Below, in pieces: positions 35,390 through 47,272 of a stretch of DNA of 64,000 nucleotides (position 1 is its first letter; every line of letters starts with the position of its first letter). This DNA comes from Camillea tinctor (taxonomy: Eukaryota > Ascomycota > Sordariomycetes > Xylariales > Xylariaceae). The notes under the pieces are model-generated. The model was not told the DNA's origin. It did not search any database and saw only the letters and a list, made by a program, of their open reading frames with translations. Made by a program: the position numbers and the translations under genes. The stretch lies in NCBI GenBank assembly GCA_022578605.1, contig MU394132.1, forward strand, positions 1 through 64,000, in the 5' to 3' direction.

Positions 35390-36917
35390 ATGGCATCCAC
35401 AAACTGCTGGAGATGCCTTGCGCGGCCTACGCAGCGCCTGCTCGGGCCTGCGTCCATAATACCCTCAGTCACTCCAGCTTCTATCACAGCTTCGATCACA
35501 GCAGCTTTCTCGACCTCGGCACTACTAGCTGCTGCTCCCGCAAAGTCGTCCGAAACAGGAATGTCTCGCCATATACGTATTGGAAAAAAACTGGTCTTGG
35601 GAAAGAAAAAAAAGCCCACAGAAAAGAAAAAGAGTCCGGCCGCAGGTGAGCGAAAGGCCTTCCGAAAGCGCATAACCCTAAGCAACGACAATGCCATAGA
35701 GGTGCGCGGGCTGCCCGAGTTTACAGCCGAGAGAGTCGTAGACCTCGAGTCTGCTGGCTTGGTTACGAAGATCCCCGTCGAGCTCGTGGACCAGTTGCGA
35801 GCATGTGAGGCCTTCAAGGCCAGCCAGAACTGGAAGCTATTCCGCTCGCCACACATGCTGATCCGGGAGGAGACCGTAGAGCTGGCAAAGCAGATGACGG
35901 AGGCTGTTGACAAGAAGGAAACCCTGAGGATGGTCATAACGGGCGATAGGGGTTCGGGGAAGAGCATACTGGGTCTGCAAGCTTTAGCCACGGGCTTCAT
36001 GAACAAATGGATCGTCATCAATATCCCCGAAGGTAACATCTAGCTTTTATCTCTAGCTATCCGCACCAGACTACGTTGCAAGGAACCTCTACTAACCCTT
36101 CCCCCGTCTCACAGGCCTCGAACTAACGACTGCTATCACGGACTACTCGCAGGTTCCTAACTCGGACCTATTCGCACACCCTACCTACACCATCAAACTC
36201 ATGCAGGCCATCTACGCCACCAACTTACCCATACTCTCGCAGCACAGAGTCCAGAAGGATCATCTTCATCTCCCCATCGCCGTGTCGCGCGGCATGCCCC
36301 TCTCCTCGATGCTAAACCAGAGCAAGGAGCCCGAGTTCGCCTGGCCCATTCTCCAGGCCTTCTGGCAGGAGCTCCTCCTCCCCGGCCGGCCACCCGTACT
36401 CTTCTCCCTCGACGGGCTCGCCCACGTGATGCGCGTGAGCGAGTACCGGTCCCCCTCCTTCGAGCTGATCCACAGCCACGACCTGGGGCTGGTGCGGCTC
36501 TTCACCGACGCCCTCGGCGGCAAGACCGCCTTCCCCAACGGCGGCGTCGTCCTCGGCGTCACCTCCAAGGGCAACGCGCCCCTGCTGCCGTCCATGGACT
36601 TGGCCCTCGTCCAGGCCGCCGCCGAGCAGGCCAAACGCGAGGCCCCCGAAGCCGCCGCCGACATCGAGGTCCCCGAGCGCGACCCCTTCTACCGCCGCTA
36701 CGACGACCGCGTCTTCGACGCCCTCAAGGGCGTGCGCGTCTTCCACGTGCAGGGCCTCTCTAGGCCCGAGGCCCGCGCCCTCATGGAATACTGGGCCGCG
36801 AGCGGCATCGTGCGCCTGCGCATCGACGAGAAGACCGTCACCGAGAAGTGGACCATCGCCGGCGCCGGCATCATCGGCGAGATGGAGCGCTCGGCTTTGT
36901 ATGATATTCGGCTGTAG
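35390..36917 (+). CDS. RSM23: Mitochondrial small ribosomal subunit protein mS29 (Rsm23/DAP3)
   Basis: Two exons, 35390-36032 and 36115-36917, phase-1 join with a TACTAAC branch point; 481 aa. The N-terminus (MASTNCWRCLARPTQRLL) is an Arg-rich mitochondrial targeting peptide, followed by a Lys-rich stretch. The DAP3 GTP-binding fold has a P-loop GDRGSGKS at 185-192, WIVINIPEGLELTT across the splice, PVLFSLDGLAHV as the Walker-B-like strand, and a winged-helix-like C-terminus ending in ALYDIRL. The protein is a structural, GTP-binding component of the 37S mitoribosomal subunit. The frame is open another 39 codons upstream, but the start at 35390 gives the proper presequence. Exon 2 is far more C-rich at third positions than exon 1. 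Confidence 0.95.
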
Positions 36918-37893
36918 ATATGTATGTGGTATATATATATGTAAATGCAGATATAACAAAAAAATGAGAAAGGAAGAAAAGGGTGCTTGTGCTTCTTTTG
37001 TGCGAATGAAAGCCGTAAAAAGAAAAAACCCCTGAAAATATTCAGGATTTAAAAAGGGGGGTTTAGGGGCTTGGGAGATGATGTATGCATAGCATGGATA
37101 AATGCATTGTATCGTGGATTATGTGTACAAAATGATTTGGGACGAATACTTGCAGCTCAGAGGCTAGGAGCTGGCAAACTAAGAATAAAAAAGGAGATGA
37201 AACCTACGAATTGAATCATAAGACATGAAATACATGGTGTTACCTGCATAGGTCATGTCTGTCTTGTCTATTGGTCCCCTCTAATATAGGCTGTACTTGC
37301 TGCTTCCCCCCTTTTTAATCACAGCAAAATACATCTCCTACCCCTGAGTTAGAATCATATACAAACCCTTCATCACCACGTCCCATCCAACACCACCATA
37401 TTATTACCTCCTTTTTCTTTCAATTATCACCCAAAAGACTCGAATCACCACCGTTGACATATTCAATAAGGTGTTTTTATGTATTTATTTTATATCCACA
37501 AGCCATAATGTAGTTACGTCCACGAAAGCACCACTCAACGAGCCCATACTCTACATGAAAATACGAGCAACGATTTGCTTTTTTGTATTTATTTTCTGGA
37601 ACAAATTTGTTCAAATCATGGCAATAGACACATGGGTACATGTCGTACTTAAGCTATCATCACATCCCAACTTAAAAACTCCATCTTCCACCCTCTAATA
37701 GAATCATCATACTCACGCACGCACGCCAAGCCTCCGCTACACAAAAGGGAGGGACGGTTTATATCCCAAGTTCCTCGTGTTACTTCACCCCACTAGTCTC
37801 GAATATGCACGCTCTCCGTAGTTTTGAGCGCGTATATAGGAAAAGAGAAGCAAGTTAGGTTAGACCGACACCGGTATATGCCCAACAGACATC
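36918..37893. other. Intergenic region between RSM23 and MCM7
   Basis: About 980 bp between convergent stops. It has A+T-rich stretches typical of 3' ends and an open stretch (37471-37698) without protein-like content. Confidence 0.6.
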
Positions 37894-40636
37894 TTACTCC
37901 ATCTCCTCATCGCCCGCCTCGTCATTAGCCGTGATGAACACCAATCTGCTCCCATTACCAGCCGTTTGCCAGACCTAAAAACCCAACCATGTTAGCCAAA
38001 ACCCCCCTTGTACTATTTTTTCGTATAGAAGCAAGGAAATGAAAATGAAATCACTTACGTCAAGATTCGTGTACTCCTCCAGCGCAGCCAGCCATTGATC
38101 CTCCGTGAAACCCTTAGCGAGCACGCGCTCCCTCACCTTCCGCATGCTGAGCTCCACCGTGCCCTCCTCGTCGTCCTCCTCGTCGCCGGCGCGGCACGCG
38201 CCCCCGTCCGCGAGTGCCTTGACCAGGTTATAGATGCGGCTGGCGGCGTTGAGGCCGCGGCGGCCTCCGGCGCCCTCGTGCGCGGCGAGGCTCTCCTTGC
38301 TGGCCTCGACCAGGCGCAGCGCCTCGTCAACGTCGTCCTGGCTGACCTCCGACGCGAAGCGCAGCCGCGCGAGCGCCTGCGCCAGGCGCACCACGCCGAG
38401 CAGCGTCCGCGGCGTCGTGTGGCTGAACTGCTTGTTCTTCTTCTCGGCCCGCCGCTGCGCTTCCCGCAGTCGCACGTACGTCTTGGTTAGGTACTCCGTC
38501 ACGGACTCGGGCACCGTCGGCCGGTACGTGCGCGCTTGCGCTACGTACGCGCGCACCTCGTGCGGCGTGAACACGACGTTGGGTTGGGCGCCGTTGGCGT
38601 CGCCCTCGGCGCTCGCCGCGTAGAGGTCCGGGTGCTTGCTATGCATGTGGACGTAAGCTACGTGCTTGGCCAGCTGGGCGTCGCCGTCACGGGTCGGGGT
38701 ATCGAGGAGGAGGAACAGGATATCAAAACGGGACAGCAGGGCTGCGGGCAGGTTGATGTTCTCTACTGGGGAGATACGCGGGTTGTACCGGCCGTAGATC
38801 GGGTTGGCCGCGGCAAGGATGGATGTCCTGGCATTCAGGGTAGTCGAGATACCGGCCTTGGAAATGGAAATGGTCTGCTGTTCCATGACCTCGTGGATAG
38901 CGGTTCGGTCATTTTCGTCCATCTTGTCAAATTCATCAATACAGCAGATACCGTTGTCAGCAAGGACGAGAGCGCCGCCTTCCAGGACCATCTCGTCCGT
39001 GACGGGATCGCGCATGACGGCAGCAGTCAAGCCGACACCACTGGAACCACGACCAGACGTGTAGACACCTCGGGGCGCGACCTTGGAAATGTACTTCAGC
39101 AATTGCGACTTGGCCACACCAGGATCACCCATCAAACAGATGTTGATGTCACCACGAATCCGCATACCATCGCCCATCGTTTTCGTAACACCACCAACTA
39201 GCAGCAAGAGCAATGCCTTTTTGACATCGAGGTGACCGTAGATCTCAGGGGCAATGGACTTGGCCAGCATCTCATACACGGCACCTGACTGGCTGAAGGT
39301 GCTGATACGTCGTAGCAGCCTATCGTCGATGATCATCTCGTCGTATGCCTTCTTGTGCTGGGTGATATGGTGGGCCTCCAGGTAAGTATCGGTTAGGAGT
39401 CCAGCTCGCATTGCCTTGAATCCGGTATAGGGGGTCGGAAGGAATATGCCAGAGATATCGACGACGTCTCCGGGGTTAATCTGTCGCACCGCACTGCCGT
39501 AGCACATAATGGTGAGTGTACGAGGAATCTGACCAATGGGGACTTGTTCGGCCAGTTCCTGGACCTTGACCTCCTGGAAGGGTAGGAACTTGGATGCACG
39601 GGAGGACTGGAATAGCTGGCCCCTGGACTGGTTCTGCTTGCACTCTTCCGATGGGCAGTTGGTAAGAGGCGCATACTGCTTATCATTGACAGGCTGGAAT
39701 ATCTCACAGCCGCAACGATCGCAAGTGTAGGCACCCACTTGGACAACGGGCTTCACGTCGGACACTCTGGTTGCTATGCCGCGGATGGTAATTAGGTGGC
39801 CGAGATGATCCCCACGTACTTGTCTCACGGCAAGGGCTTTAACGGGTTTCTCTGACGTAGATGTTCTCGGCTTGAAGACGAGGGTGTATCGGCGGGTAAG
39901 CTGAGCGGGGAAAGTCGATTCGAGCAGCTCGGGGTTGTTGGTGTTAGCGGCAGCCTCGGCGAGATCTCGATTCCGAGCCTGTCTCCTCTCCATGATAACA
40001 TCTAGCACATCATCCTTGAATCTAAACCCGTGTCAGTGGATACAGCTATACTATAACAAGGCTATCGGTTTGGCCGTACGTAACACCGGTGGTAGGGGCC
40101 GGCATCTTCTTGTCGATAGCTCTGGACAGAACCTCAACATAATGCTTGGTGTTGGTCTCGATAGACTCAACTAGCTTGAGTCCCTCGTTTGTGTCATTCT
40201 CCCACTTTCAGCTGGGTTAGCGAGGGCCACACCGATCATTCGTAGTAGTGCCTTACGGAAGCAATATCGTCCAGTTCTATCAAAACCTCGTCAATTGACC
40301 GGTCAGCAAGCTTCTGCATGATATCTGCATATTTGTGCTTCGGTAGCTTGCTGGAAGCTTTGTCTCTCCGGCGTCTCTCGCGGGCATTGTCGTCCTCGTC
40401 CATAAAATCGTACTCGTCGCTCAGGTCATCCTCGTCGATGTTTATCTGGCCGATGGCATGTGTCAAGGACTGCTCGGGCGAGGTCTTGAAGTTCTGTAGG
40501 AAGTCTTCGAAGGCAGCTAAACACACAATTATACATTAGTCGATGTATTAGAGGACACAAAATGTGGTGAAGATGTTAGTATCGTACCTTGTTGGGCCTC
40601 GTAGTCTACAATATTCCTGTATTGTAGTAACGCCAT
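37894..40636 (-). CDS. MCM7: DNA replication licensing helicase subunit Mcm7
   Basis: Five exons on the minus strand: 40636-40588, 40516-40257, 40204-40080, 40021-38059, 37974-37894; 825 aa. The short first exon ([16 protein letters not shown]) and last exon (26 residues after VW) were placed by phase, GT donors and TAG/AAG acceptors. Motifs: zinc-binding CDRC...C...C in the N-terminal domain; Walker A GDPGVAKS at 443-450; Walker B with IDEFDKMDE; arginine finger SRFD; C-terminal winged helix ending in an acidic tail. Mcm7 is part of the Mcm2-7 ring that is loaded at origins and unwinds DNA with Cdc45 and GINS. It shares a 1.1-kb divergent region with PEX1, which carries MCB/E2F-like sites about 315-340 bp from the MCM7 ATG. 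The third positions at its 3' end are strongly G/C. Confidence 0.96.
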
Positions 40637-41723
40637 GGTGAATGTATCGTGGTGTAGTGCTGTGTCCTCTCGTGTACCGTCGTGTCCTGCCGTATGGTAT
40701 CCTATCGCATGTGCTCAATTGGGTATCTCCTAGACGTAAGAAGGTAGAATTATCATATAAAAAAAGAAGGACTGCGACGGAAATTGGGTGCGTTGGCTGG
40801 GTTTGGCGGGTATTGGGGGGGGGGGTGTCGCAAAGAATTCGATCTATAGGCGGAGGCTGGAGGTTTTGTCAAAGGGGAGGGGGGTGTCTCCAGTTAGGTG
40901 CATAATAAAGTCAAATTTACAGCTAGTCACACAAAAAAAAAGTATTGGAACGCGTAAAACGCGACTTTTCGCGCAAGGTCGTACCTAACCTGCCTACAAC
41001 TATATCACTAGTTAGGTACTTCTCTACCTGGTAGGGGCGGTAACAAACTAAGTTTGACCAGCCACAGTTATTTGGGGGTTGAAGTTGTGGCTAAGGCTAT
41101 TATTGTGGAGCTAAGCTACGTATCCCTGCAGATATCCTCCATCCTCACCTACTATGTACTATGTACTCCGTACATACAGAAATCTTTAGTGCATCGGCTC
41201 TTTCCATTTTCTCTACTCGATATTTGCCTCGGCCACCGGCAGCAAAAAGCACATGGCTATGGACTCCATGTCTATGCTAGGGTACGTACCTGAACTAGTG
41301 TGCCATGTTAGTCTAAGTCCAAGTCTAAATCCAAGTCTACGTCCAAGGAAAGGAACATAAGCAACATAAACCTACATTTGTCTCTTTCCCCAGAATTCGT
41401 CCCATACAATCCATCTTGTCTATCCTCATCCCACCCTACTTGTCATGCTAGACTCTATTCTGTACATCGGACAGACAGATCCAACAACACGCAACACCGC
41501 CTAGCTTAGGCTAATACTTGCCAATACTGGAGAATAGAAAAAAAAAAAAACTGGACATATATTTATTTACATTTACTTCCTTTGCTTGACGAGCCGAGGC
41601 CATCTTGTCTTTCTTTCTATTCTTTGCTTTCAACTTCTGAATAATGCGACGCCAATGCTCGTAGACCTTGTCTAAACCACCTATCTCCCTTACCTACCTA
41701 TCTACCTAATACTATAGCGAAAC
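40637..41723. promoter_or_regulatory. Divergent MCM7/PEX1 intergenic region
   Basis: About 1.1 kb separates the two start codons. It carries the MCB/E2F-like cluster (40950-40974), a G run (about 40815-40825), several CCTACC/GGTAGG words, and an A run with nearby T-rich DNA before the PEX1 ATG. No gene is seen. Confidence 0.65.
40950..40974. promoter_or_regulatory. MCB and E2F-like sites upstream of MCM7
   Basis: ACGCGT at 40950-40955, ACGCGA at 40959-40964 and TTTTCGCGC at 40966-40974 lie in one 25-bp cluster, 315-340 bp before the MCM7 ATG and about 750 bp before the PEX1 ATG. ACGCGT is the MBF-binding MluI cell-cycle box of yeasts, and TTTCGCGC matches E2F-type sites. This is an expected arrangement for an S-phase gene. 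Factor binding is inferred. Confidence 0.7.
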
Positions 41724-44700
41724 ATGGCGCCGCGAAGGAATGCGCAGTCCACTGCTGCCGAGATCTCTCTTGTACACTTGAAGAACTGTCTAGTGAACCT
41801 CCCTACGTCGCTCGTCAACCTGCTTGTCAACATAAACACCGTGAGCCAATGCCCTTCTTACAAAACATCCGACTTCAGCTGAAACTCTGTCATAGCCTGC
41901 CCAGAATGTTATTGTCGAACTCAGCTACCGTCCGTCCTCTGCCAATGGCTTCGCGAAGCCCAACCTAGCCTCTGCTGCGCAGTCCATATACGTCGGTTGG
42001 ACCGGCATGCCCAGCAAACGTAAAATAGCGCCCTTAGTTGATCGTGATGGTATTAATGGCGCCCGCGGTAGTGGCAAGGAACAAGAAGTTGCCTCGGTAG
42101 AGATTGATGCTACCCTGGCAGCTACCTTGGGTCTGTTCGACGGTCAGAAGGTCACCGCCGTTATACATGTTGACCCGCCCCTTGCTCATACTATCAACAT
42201 TGAGCCTCTAACCCCCGAAGATTGGGAAATAATTGAGCTGCATGCTACTTTCTTGGAGCTTAATCTACTTTCGCAGATTCGGGCATTGCCCAACCCTCTC
42301 TACACCCCCGCGCCGGGCCAGCCTCCCAGTCCGCATCCGTTAACTCTTCATCTCTCGCCTACATCGACAGCCAATATCAAGATTATTTCTCTTGACCCAG
42401 CCCCTTCAGCAGATGTCGCATTCGTCAAGATCTCGCCCGACGCTGAAGTGATCGTTGCGCCCAAAACGAGATCAAAACCTTCCAAGAGTAGTCGCGAGAG
42501 CCGGAGCGTTGGCGGTACTTCGAGAAAGAGTGCTAAAAGCTCAGCCAGTACAGTGCGTAGGAAGGGCAGCCGTGAAGAAAAGAGGCCCTCTTTGTTCTTG
42601 AGGGGAGTGGACCGAAAACTGTGTGATGAATGGTTCGACGACAAATCCATACCCCAAGACTTCAGTGTGTGGATAGATCAGGACTTGTTGTTCTCCAAGG
42701 ACTTTCGAGGCGTGAACTGGGTTGCTGTCAGTATAGTCAGGCCAGCTGGTCTCCAGCCGCCTCTTGACCCCCAACAGCAGCAGCAGGAAGCTGCCATTGC
42801 TGAGACTGCAAAATCTACGGAAAAGGTCATTGCCAAGCTACGGCCCTGGGATGATCCTCCTGATAGCCAAACCATTGCTATTTCAACGCCTTTATGTGCC
42901 ACTCTAGGGTGCAAGGGCATAGTTGGAGGTGTCACCAAGATAGAGCCAGCTCCGCAACCCATTTCACGCAGCACCGTCGAGCGCCTGAAGATTTTCCCCT
43001 TCTCTAGTAGCACTATATCGAAAGCGCCGGATGGCTTGAAGTTCGGAGGAGAATCAAAAGCGGAAAAGGAAGAGGCCAGCAAAATGATTTCACATATCTA
43101 CGGACTGAAGAGCTCAGCAGAAGGTTTACTGCATGGTCCTCTGACTGATGGGATGATATTGGGCACCTACGATGGTCTCGAAGTACCCCAGGGCTGGGAG
43201 GGCGGTATCGTGAAGCTTGAAGTTCCCAGTACCGGCTCTAGCTCATCAGATTCTTTGAAATGGTGTCTCGGAGCCGAGCGTCCCTTGTCGATTGAAGTAC
43301 AGCAACCAGTGTCCCGGCCATTATGGCTCGAAGAAAAGGATGTAGACGAGGGTTCCCCTCCAAGTGATTCTTTACTTGTTGGAATTGACCCTCTCCTAGC
43401 GGACTTGAAGTCGCATCTCTCACATATGTCATCGGTTATGCTCACTGGCGCTTTGGGATCCGGCAAAACAGCCGTTGCACGATCCCTTGCGCAAAGGTTA
43501 CGTGAAGAATTTCTTTTCCATACTACGTATTTCCCTTGTCGAAGACTCATCAACGACGAAAGCAGAATCACTACCATCAAGGAAACGTTGAATAGGGTGT
43601 TTATGGGCGCAAGTTGGGGTGCTAGACTTGGAGGTAAAGCTATTGTTATCCTCGATGATCTGGATAAGTTATGTCCGGCGGAGACTGAGCTACAGGTTGG
43701 AAATGATAATGGCCGGAGTCGACAAATCAGTGAAACTATTTGCTCCATCGTGCGTCAATACTGTGGACGAGATAGTGGCGTGGTACTTCTAGCTACCGCT
43801 CAAGGCAAGGACTCGCTCAACAATGTTATTATTGGTGGTCACGTTGTTCGGGAGATCATAGATTTGAAGGCACCAGACAAGGAGGGACGCAGACGAGTGA
43901 TGGAAGCTATCGTTAAACAGTATACCATATCTCAAGATTCGGTATCATCTTCTCACCAGGATGGAAGCCGTCCAACAACGGCGGACGGAAGCGCTGCCGG
44001 AGAGGACGGTGGCGCGTGGATGGATGGAGGGAGCCAAACGAGCCGGAACGATTCGGGCAATAAATCTAGGAAGGATGGTTTTCTTCTGGATCCCGAGCTC
44101 GATTTTCTTGATTTGGCTGGGGAAACCGACGGCTACATGCCTGGAGACCTGATCCTTCTCATCTCTAGAGCTCGAAACGAAGCTCTAATTCGGTCCGTCA
44201 GCGAGACATCGTCCAAATCACTCGACATTATTCAATTGACTCGGACGGACTTTGACAATGCATTGAAGGGGTTTACTCCAGCATCACTTCGCAACGTCAC
44301 CTTACAAACTTCGACTACAACCTTTGATTCAATTGGTGGTCTAAAAGAAACTAGGCAGATACTGCTGGAGACATTACAATATCCGACAAAGTATGCGCCT
44401 ATATTTGCACAATGTCCTCTCAGACTTCGTTCTGGTCTTCTGTTATATGGCTTTCCAGGTTGTGGCAAAACCCTTCTCGCAAGCGCGGTTGCTGGTGAAT
44501 GTGGCCTAAATTTCATATCTGTGAAGGGACCTGAGATCCTGAACAAGTATATCGGTGCTAGCGAGAAGAGCGTAAGAGATCTCTTCGAACGTGCGTCAGC
44601 AGCCAAACCGTGCGTTCTATTCTTCGATGAGTTTGATTCTATCGCACCAAAGCGTGGGCACGATTCGACAGGCGTTACGGACCGGGTTGTGAACCAACTT

Positions 44701-45498
44701 CTAACGCAGATGGATGGGGCGGAAGGACTGTCAGGTGTCTATGTATTAGCTGCCACATCGCGACCGGATCTCATCGACCCCGCCTTGCTACGTCCTGGTC
44801 GCTTGGATAAGAGTTTGCTATGCGATTTCCCTAACGTCGAAGATCGAATAGACATTATGCGAGCCTTGGGCAAGAAAGTCAAGCTGAACGATGAAATCAT
44901 GTCATCTGAAGAGGGCCTCTTAGAATTGGCGAGACGTACGGAAGGATATTCTGGTGCCGATTTACAAGCGCTTATGTCCAATGCCCAATTAGAGGCCATC
45001 CACGATGTGCTCAATGATATAGAATTGCAGCCCTCCGGCAACAAGCGTGGCTCGAGCAACACACGAGATAAATCAACTACTAGAGGCCGTGGCCGTAACT
45101 TTGTCCAATTTCGTTACGGTGTCGAGGCTGCTACTGCCGAAGCGGAAGAGCGAGCGAAGAAAGGTTATAATAGGTCAACAGAATTCGCAGAGAATGCTGC
45201 AATCGCAGCGAAACTTGCCGAGATCAAGCTAGCCAGGAAACGGGCCAAGCTGGGTCAAAACGATGCTGCTAATGATGAAGTCGAGAATGGCGACAAGGAG
45301 AAGCCGGGGAAGAACACCGAAGTGCTTATTGGTTGGAAGCACATGATGAAAGCATTAGACAGTACAAGAGCCAGTATTAGTGCACAGGAGCGAGGCAGGC
45401 TAGAGCGGATCTACCGGGAATTTGTTGTAGGCCGCAGTGGGGAGATGCGCGATGGGCAAGGTAGCATGGAGATTGGTGGCCGCAGCAGTCTTATGTAA
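41724..45498 (+). CDS. PEX1: Peroxisomal AAA ATPase Pex1
   Basis: Two exons, 41724-41840 and 41896-45498, phase-0 join; 1239 aa. The N-terminal double-psi-barrel/N domain starts in exon 1 (VHLKNCLVNLP) and continues with NVIVELSYRP and YVGWTGMPS. A charged linker (about 210-250) follows. The first ATPase domain (D1) has Walker A GALGSGKT at 557-564 and ILDDLDKL. The second (D2) has Walker A GFPGCGKT at 891-898, Walker B FFDEFDS, and the second region of homology up to RPGRLDK. Pex1 forms a hexamer with Pex6 at the peroxisomal membrane and extracts ubiquitinated Pex5 for recycling. A 3' Lys/Glu-rich segment precedes a short conserved helix. Divergent from MCM7. Codon use is less G/C-biased than in MSH3 or MCM7. 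Confidence 0.95.
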
Positions 45499-46740
45499 AT
45501 ATCATATTGGAGTTGTAATTTATTCAATTCATCCAACATAGGTAGTTTAGTATTAACAAGCCATTTGGAATGGATGATACCAAGTCAATATTTACCCTTT
45601 TACTCTTGACTCTTTATTTCGTCCCAGTATGAGGTCATAGCAAACTTAGGTACATTGGTACATCAAATGTTTGATTTCTATGTATTTTATGCAGCTATTT
45701 ATAGGTGTGTGTACAAGACTCGGGTGGCCTTGTACTAGGTACATACTAGGTAGAACTTCAAGTTCTTATAAATCCATAAGTGCCTCTATACATGTATTAT
45801 GGGTTAGGTACTTAGTTACATAAGTGTACTGTTGAAGAAATGACCGAACCCTGAGTGCCCGGGTATGCACAGTCAGACAAATGTGCAAAACATAGTTCAC
45901 CGCTCAAAGCATGGATTCTCGAAAAAAACAACAATAACAACTTGGGACACCCCAGATTCTTACCAATTGAGGCTGAAAAATAAAAGGGAGCCGCAGTGAT
46001 TGGTGAGGTTATGTGCAAAGATCTGATTGGCTAAATTACATTTGGCACTAAGTCCGCAATCGGACTAGTGTGACACTAAGGGATTCCCTGGGTACATCTG
46101 CCAAATTCAATTCCACCTGGGGTAAAGCCAGCCATACCCGGAACATCAACACACACTCCTTTCAAGGATTAACAACAACGGCATATCGTGGAAACGCAAC
46201 AACGGCGTCTAATTGATATCTGAAAAGATAATCTTGGGTTTCTCTCAGAAATACAACCGTATCGAGATTTTCCGAGGTGGTTGGCTGGTTCTGCTGCCAC
46301 GGAATGAACTATCGTCGATCCCACGTCTTGACACGATCTGATGGTGATAGTCCGGTGAGAGAACTCCTTTTCCCCAGAGATACTTGAAAGAATATACACA
46401 ACACCTCTAAGTTAGGCGGTCAGAATACCTAAATAAACAAGCTAATCATCTCATTCAGGCACCCACTCAGAGAGTCCGTGGTAGTACCTTGTGAGAGTGC
46501 TCGCAACTGACCCTCCCTCCCACCTCTTATTTTCTTGCCAACATTTCTGTAAGTTTGATTCTTCAGATTTCCTTTCACACCGCCAGCATTCTATTCAACT
46601 TTCTGTCCTCATTTTCTGTTCACCACCCGGGCAATTTCCATCTTTTGGCACCATCTCTGTCCGCAGCACTGCCCATTTCCTTGCCTATCACTTCCTTAAG
46701 CATTCAACTCCATTCACGGCTCCATGGGGGGCTGTCATAG
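45499..46740. other. Intergenic region between PEX1 and the kinase gene
   Basis: Contains the PEX1 3' end and, further right, CT-rich leader-like DNA from about 46500. ORFs here are short or have no protein-like content. Confidence 0.55.
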
Positions 46741-46748
46741 CAGCCGCC

Positions 46749-47272
46749 ATGACCCATCCGACGCGTACACCAAGCCGGCTCCTGTATATGGCCAATGGAG
46801 CTCCACTGGACGTGAACCCGGGTGTCAGAGGAGGCCCCTATACTATCGCCCTCATGGGCATCGACCCCCCTGCTTACGATGTGCCCATTCCAGTACACGG
46901 AGAGACATACCCTCAAAAGGGAATAGTAAAGGCTGCATCGAAAAAACCCACCAGGCGAGTATATGGTGCTGGTGATAGCCGAAGCTTGCTTTTCTCATTT
47001 TACCCGGATCTAGTGCTCACGCTACCCGTTAATACTTATCGCACCGTTTGGACCCGGCCTTTCCATCGTTCGCCTTCGCCTGCTACCCATGGATGTTGGT
47101 GGTGTTTGATTTTCCCCCTATTTTCCTGCTCCATATCTAATCCCTCCTCCCTCCCTCCCCCTATTCATAGCATATATGCTGCAGTGATAATATTGATATC
47201 TGTATACCCTACGTGTAGCTAGAATGAGACTAACCAATGCCACAATAGTCAAGGAGAGAAGAAACGGACACT
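46749..47272 (+). other. Likely 5' exon and intron of the kinase gene (leader or N-terminal extension)
   Basis: A GACTAACC branch point and TAG acceptor (exon start 47249) lie just before the kinase ATG, so an intron ends here. An ATG at 46749 opens 70 codons that end exactly at a possible GTATAT donor (46959), in phase 0 with the codons following 47249, which run without a stop into the kinase ATG at 47273. If used, the kinase gains 78 residues; the intron would be 290 nt, long for this genome. The alternative is a 5'-UTR intron. The extension has no domain I recognise. Confidence 0.4.
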
